NCBI GenBank assembly: GCA_951799445.1
Contig: OX637296.1
Coordinates: 23,250,001 to 23,314,000, forward strand
From: Pseudisothecium myosuroides
Taxonomy: Eukaryota; Streptophyta; Bryopsida; Hypnales; Lembophyllaceae
Direction: 5' to 3'
Length of the DNA: 64,000 nucleotides
In this document: positions 1-10,433 of the stretch, one piece after another
How positions within the stretch are numbered: position 1 is the first letter of the stretch
How the letters are laid out: every line of letters begins with the position of its first letter
Notes under the pieces: generated by a model
The model's input: the letters and a program-made list of their open reading frames with translations, nothing else
Told to the model about the DNA's origin: nothing
Databases searched by the model: none
Position numbers and translations under genes: made by a program

Positions 1-640
1 GTTGTTTTGAATGTTTGGGAGCAATTTGAAGTTCAAAGCCCTGACATTTTTGGATTATAGTGAACTTTAGTGGCTTGTTTCTTCTTCATACAATGTTGGA
101 TTTCAATAAAAGTTTTTGGAAAAGTTGCACATACTAGTCTAGTGTGTGTGGCTAAAATTTCATATCAATCCAAGAATTTTTGAGTGACTGAGAAGCATTC
201 TAGTAGAAGGAGGTTCAGCCCTAGTTGTGTTTTTTGCAACTTTTCTTGCTATTTTTTTGACATTTGCAAGTTGTTTTTCAGACACAATGAGTCAATTCAA
301 TTATGTTTTTTTTTTCACCAATGTGTTTGTATGTTGATATTGAATCACTTTGTAGTTTAAATTTTTTTCATTTGAGGAAGTTTAGAAATCAAATTTCACC
401 TCCAAATGTGTTTTTAGGAAAATTTCAGTATCTTTTTTCTACACTAAAACATTATAATCTTGCAATCTACACAATCAAATGACTCCAAATTTGATTCACG
501 TCATCTACAACACATACACTAGAAGATTTTATGGTTGAGATTTTTATACCTTACTATCATTTTGAACTATATCACTTCAAAGGCATTGATGTTTTTAAAC
601 CCAAAAAGACCTTGGGCCTTGAGGGGTTAAGAGTGTCCAT
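1..640. other. AT-rich intergenic DNA
   Basis: No supported ORF, RNA gene or recognisable repeat. The stretch is AT-rich with homopolymer runs. Homology to the second kelch locus begins only downstream of it, at about 670. Confidence 0.5.
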
Positions 641-659
641 GCTCTTTGAACCGCAGTTC

Positions 660-1871
660 TACATCTGTCCACGTGTATTGATAACCTGAGCTTATCTACG
701 ATTGAGGCCCTGTCGAAGTCCGGAATTAGACCTGGCTGCCAAAGTAGTATGTTAAAGCTATTGGCGGCGGCGAGCCTTTCTCGCCGAGGGCCTCGAAATC
801 AACACTTCGTGTTCCCCTTCAAGCTTCCCTCCTCCTTATGCTTTGCGGCTACATTTCGATTTCCAACTCTGATGAGTAGGTAAGCTTATCAATTCCATTT
901 CACTTTCTCAAAGCCTGTTATCCTTTGCAGCATTTCCCATTTGCTGTTTCAAACAACTTTTCTTGCGTGGCATTCTACATTATGCACATTGCATGAGCTG
1001 GTTGAATGCGAAGAATTAATTGAGTGAGTGGCTTTCGTTTTCTTAACTCGTGTATTAGGCTTGTATCTCGTATTGGTCCATCATTGTGCTCCACCCAATT
1101 GAACGTTTGTGTACTATTACTGCTGTGCTCATAGTCATCTGTGAATAGATATGTTATGTATATGGAGTAGTTGATTAATCGTGGTGAAGCTCATTAGTTG
1201 CTCATTTCTGTTTTTGGGTCGGCACGCTCACTCTCTTGCTACCAAATTCACGCCAGAACGTTTCATTTTATGGGGTATTCATGTTACTTGAGGTTCTGAA
1301 GCTTGATTCTTGGACAGCGCTAGCTGGGTGCTTGGAAATCAGCTGACTGACCGAGGTGCTTTAATTGGGTGCATTGCGTTCCGGGTAATGCTAGTGTTCT
1401 GTGTGTTTTGTTAGCCTTACTGTGTCCTCTCAGTGGTTCGATTCCGTATTTGCATGGTATTTGTGGAGGGAAAGGGGCCAGAGTTAGCTTTGTTTTTTCT
1501 TATACAACCAACTCTCTCTTAGGACATACTCAAGATTTGCGCAGTCCCTGTGCATCCTAAGAGTCTCGCAGGTTGTGTACACATCTGATTGGAAAGTATA
1601 AACATGTGACATATGTGCAAGAAGCACATTGTTTCCCGAGGCGTACGTTGTCATTGGAGGGTCAGGGTTTTGTATACTAGAATAATAACTTCTGCGTGTT
1701 TGTGTGTTTGTGTTGGCATGAAGCGTGAGACTGGCGTGGATTACGAAGATCGGGTTGATCGTGCCAGGTCGAATCGCGCGAAGGACTGGAGGTTCGCATT
1801 CTGTGGAACTTCCGAACGTCCTCCTTAGCTTCCTGTGAACTTCTCGCTCTACTTTCGAACCTTCAAGCGAG
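660..1871 (+). promoter_or_regulatory. Promoter and 5' UTR (with intron) of kelch gene A
   Basis: This stretch is closely similar to 47020-48199, upstream of the second kelch gene, so it is part of the same duplicated segment. A splice donor, TAG followed by GTAAGC, is at 880-881, matching GTAAGT at 47223-47224 in the paralogue. The expected acceptor is near 719. There the paralogue reads TTGGCAG (ending at 48047) but this copy reads TTGGCAT, so the intron's AG is lost and another acceptor, or intron retention, must be used. Small ORFs such as 1369-1560 are in the intron and are not considered genes. Confidence 0.5.
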
Positions 1872-3002
1872 ATGGGGAAGAGAAGTGGTGAAGACTGTGA
1901 GGATGCGTCCCTTGGACGTCCTCGGAAAGGTGCAAGAGCCACAAATAAGGACGCTCCGGATTCAGAGTTGCAGAGATTGGAGCCGAAACCTTATTTTGTG
2001 ACCATTGCTTTGGGTTCTCTCAAAGCAATGGATTTCAAGCATCTGAATGGCATTCTTTCGTACGAGGTTTCCACTAAGACATCCAGTTGGAGGCGCCAAC
2101 CCTTTCTTATCGAAAGCTTTTATGAATACGGATCCCTCCGTCATGCAGCATTTCAAGTCGAAGGGCTGATCTACAGCCACCACCCTGACAACTTGGATGA
2201 ACAGGCTGTGTTCAGTATCCATACCAAAAAGTGGCACTTGGTACCTCCACCTCCAAAAATCAGCAAATTCCATTTGGCCCTTGGTATGACGGTTGACACG
2301 TCAGAAAAGCCCCACTCCTTCAACCTCTTCCAGGGCAGCCTTGACAAGAAGACTCAGGTGTATGATTCCAAGAGCAGATCTTGGAGCACCAGGTCATCCT
2401 TGTTGGGATCATTGGCTGAGGACTCATTAAAGAGGGCTCCCATTTTTGCAAGTTGTACGTCGAGCAATGGTTACCTTTACCTCTCACGAGGGCTTGAAAT
2501 GATCTTGGTGTATTCTATTGAGGGTGACAGTTGGTCTATTCTGGGAGGGCCACCCACGGTCGAGGATGAGGATGAGGGTCAGGAGGCGCTAGGTGAACAC
2601 ACCTTGGGGGCATTTGAAGGTCGAATTTTCAGCACCAGGGAGGTGCTTAGTGGCAAGGGCAAGAGTTACGTTGTTGTTTGGGAGCTAGTCAACCAAACAA
2701 AGAGTGAGTGGGTGGAGTATGCACGCATTACGGGTGAACCGTATGAATGGCTTGCAGATCATGTTTTTTTCGGCCATGGTACCGGTGAGAACTTGGGAGT
2801 CATCACATGCTACTGCAATCAGTACTTGTTTCTGTATAACTGGTCATTTATGTTTGCCCAAGCAGACGGATATGTGCTATTTGATTTAGCAACGAAGGAG
2901 TGTATTAAGGTAGACTTGCCGCAGTGTATAATAAAAACTGAAGCGGAGGAAGGGGAAGAGGAAGAAGAGGAAAAAGAGGAAGAGGATGGGCGAAGATGGT
3001 GA
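1872..3002 (+). CDS. Kelch/beta-propeller-like protein, copy A
   Basis: Predicted 376-residue single-exon protein. The N-terminus is basic (GRPRKGAR), a plausible nuclear localisation signal. The body has blades typical of galactose-oxidase/kelch or F-box-associated propellers: repeated aromatic segments such as YEVSTKTSSW, FSIHTKKWHLVPPP, QVYDSKSRSWSTRSS and LVYSIEGDSWSILGG, spaced about 50 residues apart. No F-box is visible. The C-terminus is a run of Glu. The tail differs from the paralogue at 48200-49393 because of one extra G in a G run near 2988. The frame therefore ends in DGRRW and stops at 3000-3002, whereas the paralogue's tail continues Glu-rich. The start is the ATG aligned with the paralogue's. 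Function is unknown; a protein-interaction role is inferred from the fold only. Confidence 0.75.
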   Translation: MGKRSGEDCEDASLGRPRKGARATNKDAPDSELQRLEPKPYFVTIALGSLKAMDFKHLNGILSYEVSTKTSSWRRQPFLIESFYEYGSLRHAAFQVEGLIYSHHPDNLDEQAVFSIHTKKWHLVPPPPKISKFHLALGMTVDTSEKPHSFNLFQGSLDKKTQVYDSKSRSWSTRSSLLGSLAEDSLKRAPIFASCTSSNGYLYLSRGLEMILVYSIEGDSWSILGGPPTVEDEDEGQEALGEHTLGAFEGRIFSTREVLSGKGKSYVVVWELVNQTKSEWVEYARITGEPYEWLADHVFFGHGTGENLGVITCYCNQYLFLYNWSFMFAQADGYVLFDLATKECIKVDLPQCIIKTEAEEGEEEEEEKEEEDGRRW

Positions 3003-3221
3003 GGAAGAAGGTGAAGAGTGATTGTCGTGAAGAGGCTAGGAACTTGCTCTTGCTTCCTCCTTGTCAGAGTCCTCGATTCTCTCCAGCAGGAAAGTAAAGA
3101 GGGAAGCCCTTCGTGTTTTAGGACATCCGATCATCTGATACAGTTCCTAAATGAATGCTCAACTCTCTCGGACTTTGATCGGGTCATTGACGTCGGGGAT
3201 ATTGGTTTGTGCCATTGTAAG
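3003..3221. other. 3' flank of kelch gene A, ending in copia target site
   Basis: Similar to 49394-49571 downstream of kelch gene B. It ends in GTAAG (3217-3221), the copia target duplication, and continues after the element at 38603. Confidence 0.7.
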
Positions 3222-3439
3222 TGTTAAGAAACGTACTAGTGTGAACGCTCCCCATAATGCATGTTAGATTAGTCAACAAAGTGGTTGATACTATTTCCTA
3301 GCCAATACGGAGAGAGTACTATTGATCGTCTCTCTCTTTTTGTATATACTTCTATTCTTCTATGTTGGTGGTATTCTTTTCTCTTGCATATTTTGGTGTT
3401 TGATGTTTAGAGCTTTTGTTTTGTTTATTATACTCAACA
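3222..3439 (+). repeat. Copia 5' LTR
   Basis: 218 bp, TG...CA. Contains TATATAC-like sequence (TGTATATACTTC, about 3340) that may serve as the core promoter. It matches 38380-38597 with four transitions. Confidence 0.93.
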
Positions 3440-3452
3440 CGTTATCAGCACG
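3440..3452 (+). promoter_or_regulatory. Copia primer-binding site region
   Basis: CGTTATCAGCACG lies directly after the 5' LTR. The same kind of sequence is found at this position in many plant copia elements and is taken as the tRNA primer site. The priming tRNA was not identified. Confidence 0.65.
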
Positions 3453-4298
3453 CTCTAAGATTCTCGTTAGCACGTTTTTGTATACAATTCTCAACTTCCA
3501 TTTTAGGATTTTATATTTTTTGGAGGAGGCTTTGCAGCCCTCCCTGTAGATCCGCTGCTGTCTCCCTTGGGCAACTTCTTCTTGCTTTGTATACTGCTCT
3601 AGTCTCACTTGCAGCTCTGACTCTCTACCTGCCACTCAGTCCCAGTCCTTGCTCCGTTCCCTGACGCCGCTGCTCCCAGACGCTTTGCTTTCGCCGAGCT
3701 TCCCCTCCTCCAGAACCTCGGCCTACAAGCCCACCCTTCCTCGCTTCCCAGGTGCCGTTGTTCCCAACAGTGCAACCCTTCCGTTGCACCCTTCTCCCTT
3801 TGCCTTCTTCCAGTTTTGGTTTTCAATTTTTTTTTTTTTTCCACTTTCTTCCCTTGCTCCTCTTCGCCTCCTTTCCTCACCTTTCGTACACCGCTTCCAC
3901 CAACCGCTTTGCCTTCCATCTCTTGTTTCGCTCCAAACCCCAACCATTTTCATTTTCACTTTAATTTTAATTTTAATTTTACAAAGTTCAAATTAAAATT
4001 ATATATATATAATATAGATTTTTCTTTTTCTTTTTCCTTATCTCGAACTATTTCTTTATCATTCTATTTTCTTTATCTTTACAATTGTTGTATCTTTATC
4101 TTTATCTTATCTTTCATCTTTATCTATACTTTTACTTTTACTTTTACTTTTTATTTTATTTTAAAACTTTTATTTTAACTTTTATTTTACCTTTACTTTA
4201 TCTTTATCTTCATCTAATCTTTATCTTTATTTTCTATTCAAACCCTAATTTCCTTTTCAAACTCTAATTTTTCCCCGAAGCCATTTTTATTTTACAAC
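3453..4298 (+). other. Copia untranslated leader with long polypyrimidine tract
   Basis: The leader is pyrimidine-rich on the plus strand. From about 3810 to 4265 it is almost wholly TTTTA/CTTTT-type low complexity. Several ORFs here are artefacts of this composition. Confidence 0.6.
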
Positions 4299-4433
4299 AT
4301 AACTACTTCAACTTCTTCTGTTGCTACATCTACGACTATTCTAGTGGCTGCTACAATCATTGAGTCACTGAGGTTTCAGCCTCTTCTTTTTACACCACTG
4401 GCAGCTGACGGCAGTAATTATTTATTATGGGCG
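4299..4433 (+). pseudogene. Copia gag, 5' fragment
   Basis: This frame encodes the gag N-terminus up to DGSNYLLWA, a typical copia gag motif. The expected start reads ATA (4299-4301) instead of ATG, a G-to-A change. The frame breaks at the GGGCG target site (4429-4433) and resumes in the same codon phase at 33453 with residues continuing into KAHIFADG. The fragment is inactive through start loss and insertion. Confidence 0.8.
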
Positions 4434-6345
4434 TGTAAGTTCCCAATTCGTCACTTGGGACTCATAGTCTTCTTTTTTCTTAGATTGTACAAATTAAGTC
4501 ATAATTATACACAAAAAGCCCTAAAAAGAGTGTAAAACCAGAATGAACATGTTACATACCAATATGCCCTTTGGTCCTAAATAGCCTTTTCTCCTTAGAA
4601 TAGTCCTAAAACCCACTTGTAAATAGGTTGGAGCCATAGAAGTAGTGGGAACTAGAAGGTTTGAGGGTTCTTATCCAAAATAACCTAAAATCACTATGCA
4701 AGTGACCAAACTGGGTTAAATTGGTCTGAGGGAAGTCTAGGGAGATTCTTAGGTAGATTCCCCAAGAGAGGTTTCAGTTTTCCCATTCCATCGACGAATA
4801 GTAGAAACCCCAATTGTTAGCTTGCAGATGTCACTTTCGCAAGACAGGCCAGTGGAGGAATCTACGGTCACCGGATTGTGATCTTGGGTCTAAACCATAC
4901 CGGAAAGTCAAAAGCGAAATCCATTCGCGAAGATTTCCCTGTATGCTGAAGATTCCCTAACTGCCGGTAAACCAACGGAGGTATTTTTTTGCCCTCCGTA
5001 CCAAGACATGCAAGATCAAGATGTGACCTTGCAAATCTCTTGGGAAACCCCATGAGAGGTTCCCCAAGAAGTTTCGGAATTTTCTGGATTGAAGAAATAC
5101 TCCTTCCGGACGGTCAACCGCCTAAAACCACGATGGAAAATTCACGATAATTACCTAGGTAGCGGTAAAATCTCACTAAAAACTAGGATAGTTTCTTTTA
5201 TGCTAATAACGCGCCCCGACGAGTTTCATGGTGTTTCAATAGCAGGAGATGGCCGAATCATCGACATTCCTTCGAATTATCCACGCGGCGGGATTTACGT
5301 GGAGTTGACCGGCGTCCCGAGAGCACACGAAGTCGGAACGAAGTCAACGAAGGGTCTTTTATTACTCCCTAAGACCTCCCAGACCACCCTAGCTAGTCAC
5401 CTTTGTCAGAAAAGGTAACCTTCAAAAAGTAGATTTTTACCTCTTTTACTGATTCCAGTTGGCGATAGTTTACGGTGGGATTTTGGCGTTGGAATAGGGG
5501 GTAGGAGGACTTTAGGACTAAAAATGGCCTTCTGAAGCCAATGGCGCAATCGGTTTTTGATTTGGAGTTAATCTCCAATAGTTAGAGTGTTGGACCAGCG
5601 TAAAACCCAAACTACGTGAAAATCCTAAAAGATAAGGATGAAAATCCAAGTTGATAGGGTTACCTAGGTTAAAAGAGGGGAGGTGAGGGCCTTGGGATAC
5701 CTATAAAAGGGCCCTCATTTCTCTCCAAAACCACCCCCATTCATGTTTTGGGTCCGTGGATCCAACTTATGTTGGATTTTTTAGCTATTTTAGCTAAAGG
5801 CACTTCCACGGTGTTTTGAGCACGTGGTGCTCCGTTGTTGTTCTATTTTCAGCTTTTGAAGGTCTTGGGGGTCCTTCTTCCTTTGTATCTATGAGTTTTG
5901 AGTAGTCTTGGGTATTATTTGGCTTATTTCTTGGTCACTTGGGTCGCTAACTTGTCAGTTAAAGTCCTTTGCTTGAAGTGCTAGCTTGCTTGGGAGTTCT
6001 TTGAGTTTTGTCCTAATCCTAAAGCTCCCCCCTCCACGCCTTGGCTTTGCCGCCCACCGGGGGGTCTTTAACGTTTAACGATTGTGTTGTCTAATCCATG
6101 TGTCCGTATTAACCTCCGAGTGCTTCTCCCTTAGTGGGGGACCTCTTTTGCTCTCTCTAAGGACCCGTGGTGTGTGGTCCTCCCCCCGTACGGCGGAGTT
6201 GTGGGCCCCCCTAGAGTCGTGACGTTCTAACGGGCTGGATTCTTCTTTGAAGTTGGTTGTTGACGTGTGGCTTCCCCTTTAGACGGCGAAGCTTTGATTC
6301 CACTGGTACCTAAGTTTTAGAGGAAGTGTTAAAAACCCGGTTAGA
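4434..6345 (+). repeat. Left part of the TG...CA unit
   Basis: No convincing coding sequence; the ORF at 5089-5418 resembles nothing known to me. The first 30 bp contain a short hairpin (TCCCAA ... TTGGGA). The segment TTAGACGGCGAAGCTTTGA near 6280 recurs at about 31032, and a shorter version at about 31087, in the same orientation. Confidence 0.5.
5702..5709 (+). promoter_or_regulatory. TATA box of the LTR-like unit
   Basis: TATAAAAG is preceded by a G-rich stretch and followed about 30 bp later by a C-rich, initiator-like sequence. Its place, about 1.27 kb into the unit, would mark the U3/R boundary of a long LTR. Confidence 0.5.
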
Positions 6346-6370
6346 ACGTTATATTCATTAAAATGAGAGT
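6346..6370 (+). repeat. Left candidate terminal inverted repeat of the large nested element
   Basis: The sequence around TTATATTCATTAAAATGAGA is an inverted match, with two or three mismatches, to 31007-31030. A shorter inverted match lies at 30875-30890. No clean target duplication could be assigned, so the exact boundary is uncertain. Confidence 0.4.
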
Positions 6371-6930
6371 TTTCCACCGAATTGGGAGTCGCCGAGGTCT
6401 TCATTTTGGCCCAAGTTTCATCCCAAAGCACCCACAACCCGTATTAGTTGAACACAACATTAGCATATAAAACTAAAATTGCAAGACATCATCTAAGATG
6501 CATCAACCAAATTGAAATACATCCTAAAAATTGTTGTATTTATAATGAAGTATGAATGTTTCATACAATGGGTATACATATTTGCACTTCGATTCACAAA
6601 AAGACCATGAAAATGTAAATAACTGTCGTGAGTGTGATTCACTCTAGCGTTGAGCTCTATTTAATCCCTGCACAATGCTATCATGTATGTATAGACTCTG
6701 AATCTACAATATGAACAGACACTATATGTGCGATTTACTCTTCTGCAACTCCCTTGCCCTCAGCATCTCCGGTCCACGACTGTACCCAGTATTATTTCCC
6801 CCTTTGCATTCTCGAAACCACTGGAGCCTCTGCAATTCTAGGAACTTTCGGTCCCACATATCGTGAACAGAAGGAGGACAAGGTCTCAGCGGATTTTTTT
6901 CGTGTGTCTTGGTCTTCCGCACACCTAGAG
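6371..6930. other. Non-coding DNA, no gene seen
   Basis: AT-rich apart from GAATTGGGAGTCGCC near 6381, whose reverse complement resembles the Arg-tRNA primer sites of some plant gypsy/Ogre elements. No supporting LTR was found around it. Confidence 0.35.
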
Positions 6931-6931
6931 A

Positions 6932-7330
6932 TCAGACACGGTTACGAGGGACTGGCGGAGGCATAGAGGGGCCTCTAGCGAGTCCATCACTTGATGGGGG
7001 CTCTGACATCACCCTAGTCATGGAGACTGGAGTTTCGGCAACCTCGTAAAGTCTTCGTTGCGTGACTCTCTCCGAGGCCGAAGGCGACATTCGCGAGCTA
7101 CTAGGATCTCGGAACCTAAGAGGAGACGGAGAGCAGGACTTCGGAAGAGGGGGCGCTCCATTTGGAGAACTGTTGACCACACCGTCTTCTATGGGCTTTA
7201 TTGAGAAGTCCATTGTTGAGTTGGCCTTAGCAGCGAAGCAGAGGAAGTTCCCTGTACTGAAAATAGCGTTTTGGCCATAGTCGAGGAAGGAGTCCGCTGA
7301 CGCTTTGCAGATAAGACTCGCTTCTTGCAG
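6932..7330 (-). pseudogene. Open frame with an ATM/HMT-type ABC-transporter-like motif
   Basis: On the minus strand an open frame runs from about 7330 to 6932. Its first part reads ASLICKASADSFLDYGQNAIFST, given here from about 7325 to 7253. The SFLDYGQNAIFST stretch resembles the transmembrane segment (SLAFLNFGQNAIFST) of mitochondrial ATM/HMT half ABC transporters. After that the frame becomes a Ser/Pro-rich stretch with no transporter motifs, and no nucleotide-binding domain follows. It may be a captured host exon fragment inside the mobile element, or chance similarity. It lies 3' of the five-exon gene, in the same direction. Confidence 0.25.
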
Positions 7331-7471
7331 TGGAGAGGTTGCAGTGCGAAAACTCTGGAAGCAAATGTTACTTAGAATACATTCAATTGAGGCAGGGAGA
7401 GAGATTCACACAAAGAAGAACAATCCACAACTATGTAACGAAATCAGTTTGACAAACCAGCTCATCACATT

Positions 7472-7486
7472 AGGTCGACCCAACCT
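7472..7486. repeat. Palindrome copy, 3' flank of the five-exon gene
   Basis: AGGTCGACCCAACCT, one mismatch from the consensus AGGTCGRNYCGACCT. A more decayed copy lies at 7595-7609. Confidence 0.75.
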
Positions 7487-7693
7487 AAACCAACATAGCC
7501 ATTTCTGTAGTGATAAAGCTTTCCCGTTGAATTTATTGCACAAATGGTGGCTACAAAATGAAAAAAGATAACGCATCAGAATTATGTACAGATGAGGTTG
7601 ATGCGATCTAAACTGCAAAAGCGTAAGAAAAGGCCGCGATCTAATTGCCCCCAAGCTTGGTTGGACCTCAACCCCGGAACCTTAAAACGTTAT

Positions 7694-8924
7694 CTATTTT
7701 AAACTAGAGGACATTCTAACGACCTCCATAAGTCTATTGTACTCTCGACGGTTACGTTCGTCGCAGAGCATTCGCCGCCCCATCTTTCCCTTACTGTTTT
7801 CCCGAAACGATTTCAACCCTCCATCTCGAGCGCCGTGTATTCGGCGAAACCAGGGGAGGAGTACGTCGAGGAGGAACGTGTCCTTCGGACCGTTTCCTCT
7901 TTGACTCCAAGTGTCAGAGAGAATTACGTTCTCTGTCCTGTTCATTATGTGCTTAACTGGGCTATCGACTACTACAATGGTATTTTCTGCCAAGAAATTA
8001 CCCCGCAAGCCGCTGAACAAGTAACTAAGTTTTTTTAGGAAAAGTTCCTTGTTTGTGCCTGGCTCCTTGTATGTCATTACGTGACCAGAACCATCCCTAC
8101 ACTTCAACGTTGTGCAGGCGTCTTGTCCTAAAACAAGAAAAGGCTTCTCCTGATCCTCGAAGAGGTACAAGCTGACTTCTTCGGTGGTGGACTTCTTCAT
8201 GGAGCTCCAGACCGACACGAATGCTATCTGTCCTAACTCTCGGAGGAACTGTGCGCACCCTGGCCGTACGAACACTGCCTTAGGTCCGACAATCGCAGGA
8301 ATCGTGGCAGAGTGCGGCTGCCTAGCCTCACCAATGGGCTTGGATAACCCTTTGGACTTTGCATCTTCGCAGATGCAAAGAATTCCATTCAGGTCCAGGA
8401 CAACGTTGAGCCACTTTTTTGTCACCCTGGACGTCAATGGAAGTCTGACTTCCCTCGACGTTCCTCCACGAAGACAAGGAGGACTCGATCCCTGCTATCA
8501 AAGGGACAAATGTGCAGCCAGTTACTATGTTGCACTGACACATTTCGGATTTCACGCCAAAGGAACGAAAATTAACCTGTTGGCTTAATCGAAACAAAGA
8601 GAAAGAAAAAAACAAAAATGTAATGAAGTCAGATGCCAATGAGAATGTGAATTACCTGTCCCTTAGAAGAAGCAGCCGGGTCGACAGAAACTTTAGGTAC
8701 AACTACGTCGGGTTCTGGAATCAGCACCTCCATGAGTACGGCGTCCGGAATGGCCGACTCATCCGGCAGTTTACTTTGCGGATGCGAACCATGAAGTGGG
8801 CCCGCGGCATGAACCACTGCAACAGGACTGTCATCCTCTGAAATATTGATGGGAGATTGTAGAAGAGGGCTTCGTGGAGTTTCCAAAGTGGCAGATGCTG
8901 GCAGATTTACAATTTTGATTGAGC
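7694..8924 (-). CDS. FCP1/NLI-interacting-factor-like HAD domain (exons 4-5)
   Basis: Exon 5 encodes VVLDLNGILC followed by VFVRPGCAQFLRELGQIAFVSVWSS and, later, VVVDSP. This is the layout of FCP1-type HAD phosphatases: motif I, then FVRPG, then motif II, then a DD/DS motif III. Motif I is DLNGI rather than DxDGT/V, so the second catalytic Asp is Asn. Plants have related proteins with DLNG, which may lack phosphatase activity. Exon 4 (8924-8656) joins in phase and is Pro/Ser-rich. The upstream phase (one base carried over) matches a donor at 9172 in the preceding exon, so this is probably the C-terminus of the large protein. Confidence 0.6.
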
Positions 8925-10275
8925 CTGCGATGAAGGAATATGCAAGAACAAATTATGTAAGAACTGAGTTTATTAATTCCTGAAGTAAAGCTTTTCGATT
9001 ACAAAATCATGGTCAAAATGTAGATCTTTACAGTTCTGTCCAAAATCAGATCTGAATAAAAACATTAGATTTCGGTCACTGAAAGTCTACAACTATATAC
9101 ACACTATGTTACAAATCAGCTTGAGTCGACCTAATACTACACAGATGCCATCGAGTGATTATTTGTGAAAACCTGCAGGCATGTCTGGGCCAGGCAACAG
9201 AGAATTCTGTTGATCTTCCCGAGAAGGCAATGCAGACGCGTCGTTTGCAGTCGTCAGCACGGTGGAGGTTGTAGACGGAGGGACCACTGCAGTTTCTACA
9301 CCAGCTACAACGTCAGTCTCCGGTGGCGGCGGAGGGGTGTTCGGGAAGACTTCATTCGGAAGAGCTGGAGGAGGAGGTGTAACAATTCCGGGAGCCGCAA
9401 TACGAGGAGCAGCATCAGGAGGACCAGGAGTAGGACGGGGCAGAGCAGGCAGTACTGGAAGAACTGGAAAAACAGGCACACTGAAACGTCCCTGCGAAGA
9501 TGACCCCTCTCCATATATTGGTGCGGTCAAAGGAGCTTGGATCGCCAGCTGCCGATTCTCTTGAGCCGACATTGCTGAGTTGATAGGCAGAACACCTGCA
9601 AGCTGGTTCATGAGCGCCGTGAATTGGTTTTCACTCTTCGCCGTCGAACTCAGCAGCAGGTCGGAAATATCATCCATTCTCTTGTTTGTCTCCACGTACA
9701 TTTTCAATGAATCGAGTCGATCGTTTACCCGATCTGCTCTAAGTTGAGCAATTTCGTCCTCCCGATCATCGTACACCGTCCCTCTCTTCTTCCTCTTCCC
9801 ACGTCGGGTTGCAGGCATCGGCGTGCAAGACGGTTGCGTCGAAATTGGATGGGCCGACGAATCCGATGCTGACCCCCGAACACTCTGAGACAGATTCACA
9901 GGAGTGAACTGTTCGTCCGGGATGTCGTCGGGCCCATAATCCAACTCCTCCTCCTCGGATTCGTCCTCATCGTCATCACTGTCGTTCTGCAACGCCTGTT
10001 TTTTCTTTGACGATGTGTTGGACTTTTCCCAAGCGGACTTGCGCCTTCTCCTGGAGGACGGTGTCGCGGACCCAGTAGGTCTTCTGCTGTATTTTTCCTC
10101 GTCCACGAAATACCCAGCTGCCAGGAAGTCATTCTTGTCGAGGTACTTGGCCGTCTGGGCGATAGACGTCCACTGGTCCGACTCCTCAGCTAATCCCACG
10201 ACAAAGACGTCGAGTCCACTCATCTGCAGAAGTGCAAGAGAAGTAAGTACACGAGACATGCAAAAGTAACTACTC

Positions 10276-10420
10276 AGGTCGGCTCGACCTGAACACAAAG
10301 TACAGTGGTTTCAACCGACAAGTCACAGATGTACAATTAGGTCGACCCAACCTAAAGAGACATACAGCAGAGATTATTTCATACGTCGTCAGGCCCGTAC
10401 AAGTTAGGTCAACCCGATCT
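10276..10420. repeat. Three palindromes in intron 2 (10433-10224)
   Basis: Copies of AGGTCGRNYCGACCT at 10276-10290 (perfect outer arms), 10339-10353 and 10406-10420. The last two carry C/G to T/A changes. They fill much of a 210-bp intron. Confidence 0.85.
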
Positions 10421-10433
10421 AAATGAAGCTTAC

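Noticed and set aside
1369..1560. Small ORF similar in both kelch upstream regions (also 47699-47920)
   Set aside because: It lies within the 5' UTR intron and the two copies differ by frame-disrupting changes; similarity reflects segmental duplication.
3605..3996. Overlapping ORFs on both strands in the copia leader
   Set aside because: Produced by low-complexity polypyrimidine sequence. Lys/Glu-rich or Phe/Pro-rich translations only.
5089..5418. ORF of 109 codons in the LTR-like unit
   Set aside because: No domain, no supporting copy elsewhere in the window, and located upstream of the unit's TATA box.
6376..6400. Gypsy/Ogre primer-binding site on the minus strand
   Set aside because: GGCGACTCCC is suggestive, but no LTR end precedes it and no gypsy pol is present in the window.
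10276..10290. Nuclear-receptor-type response element (AGGTCA half-sites)
   Set aside because: Plants lack nuclear receptors, and the constant arm is AGGTCG with a 3-bp centre.
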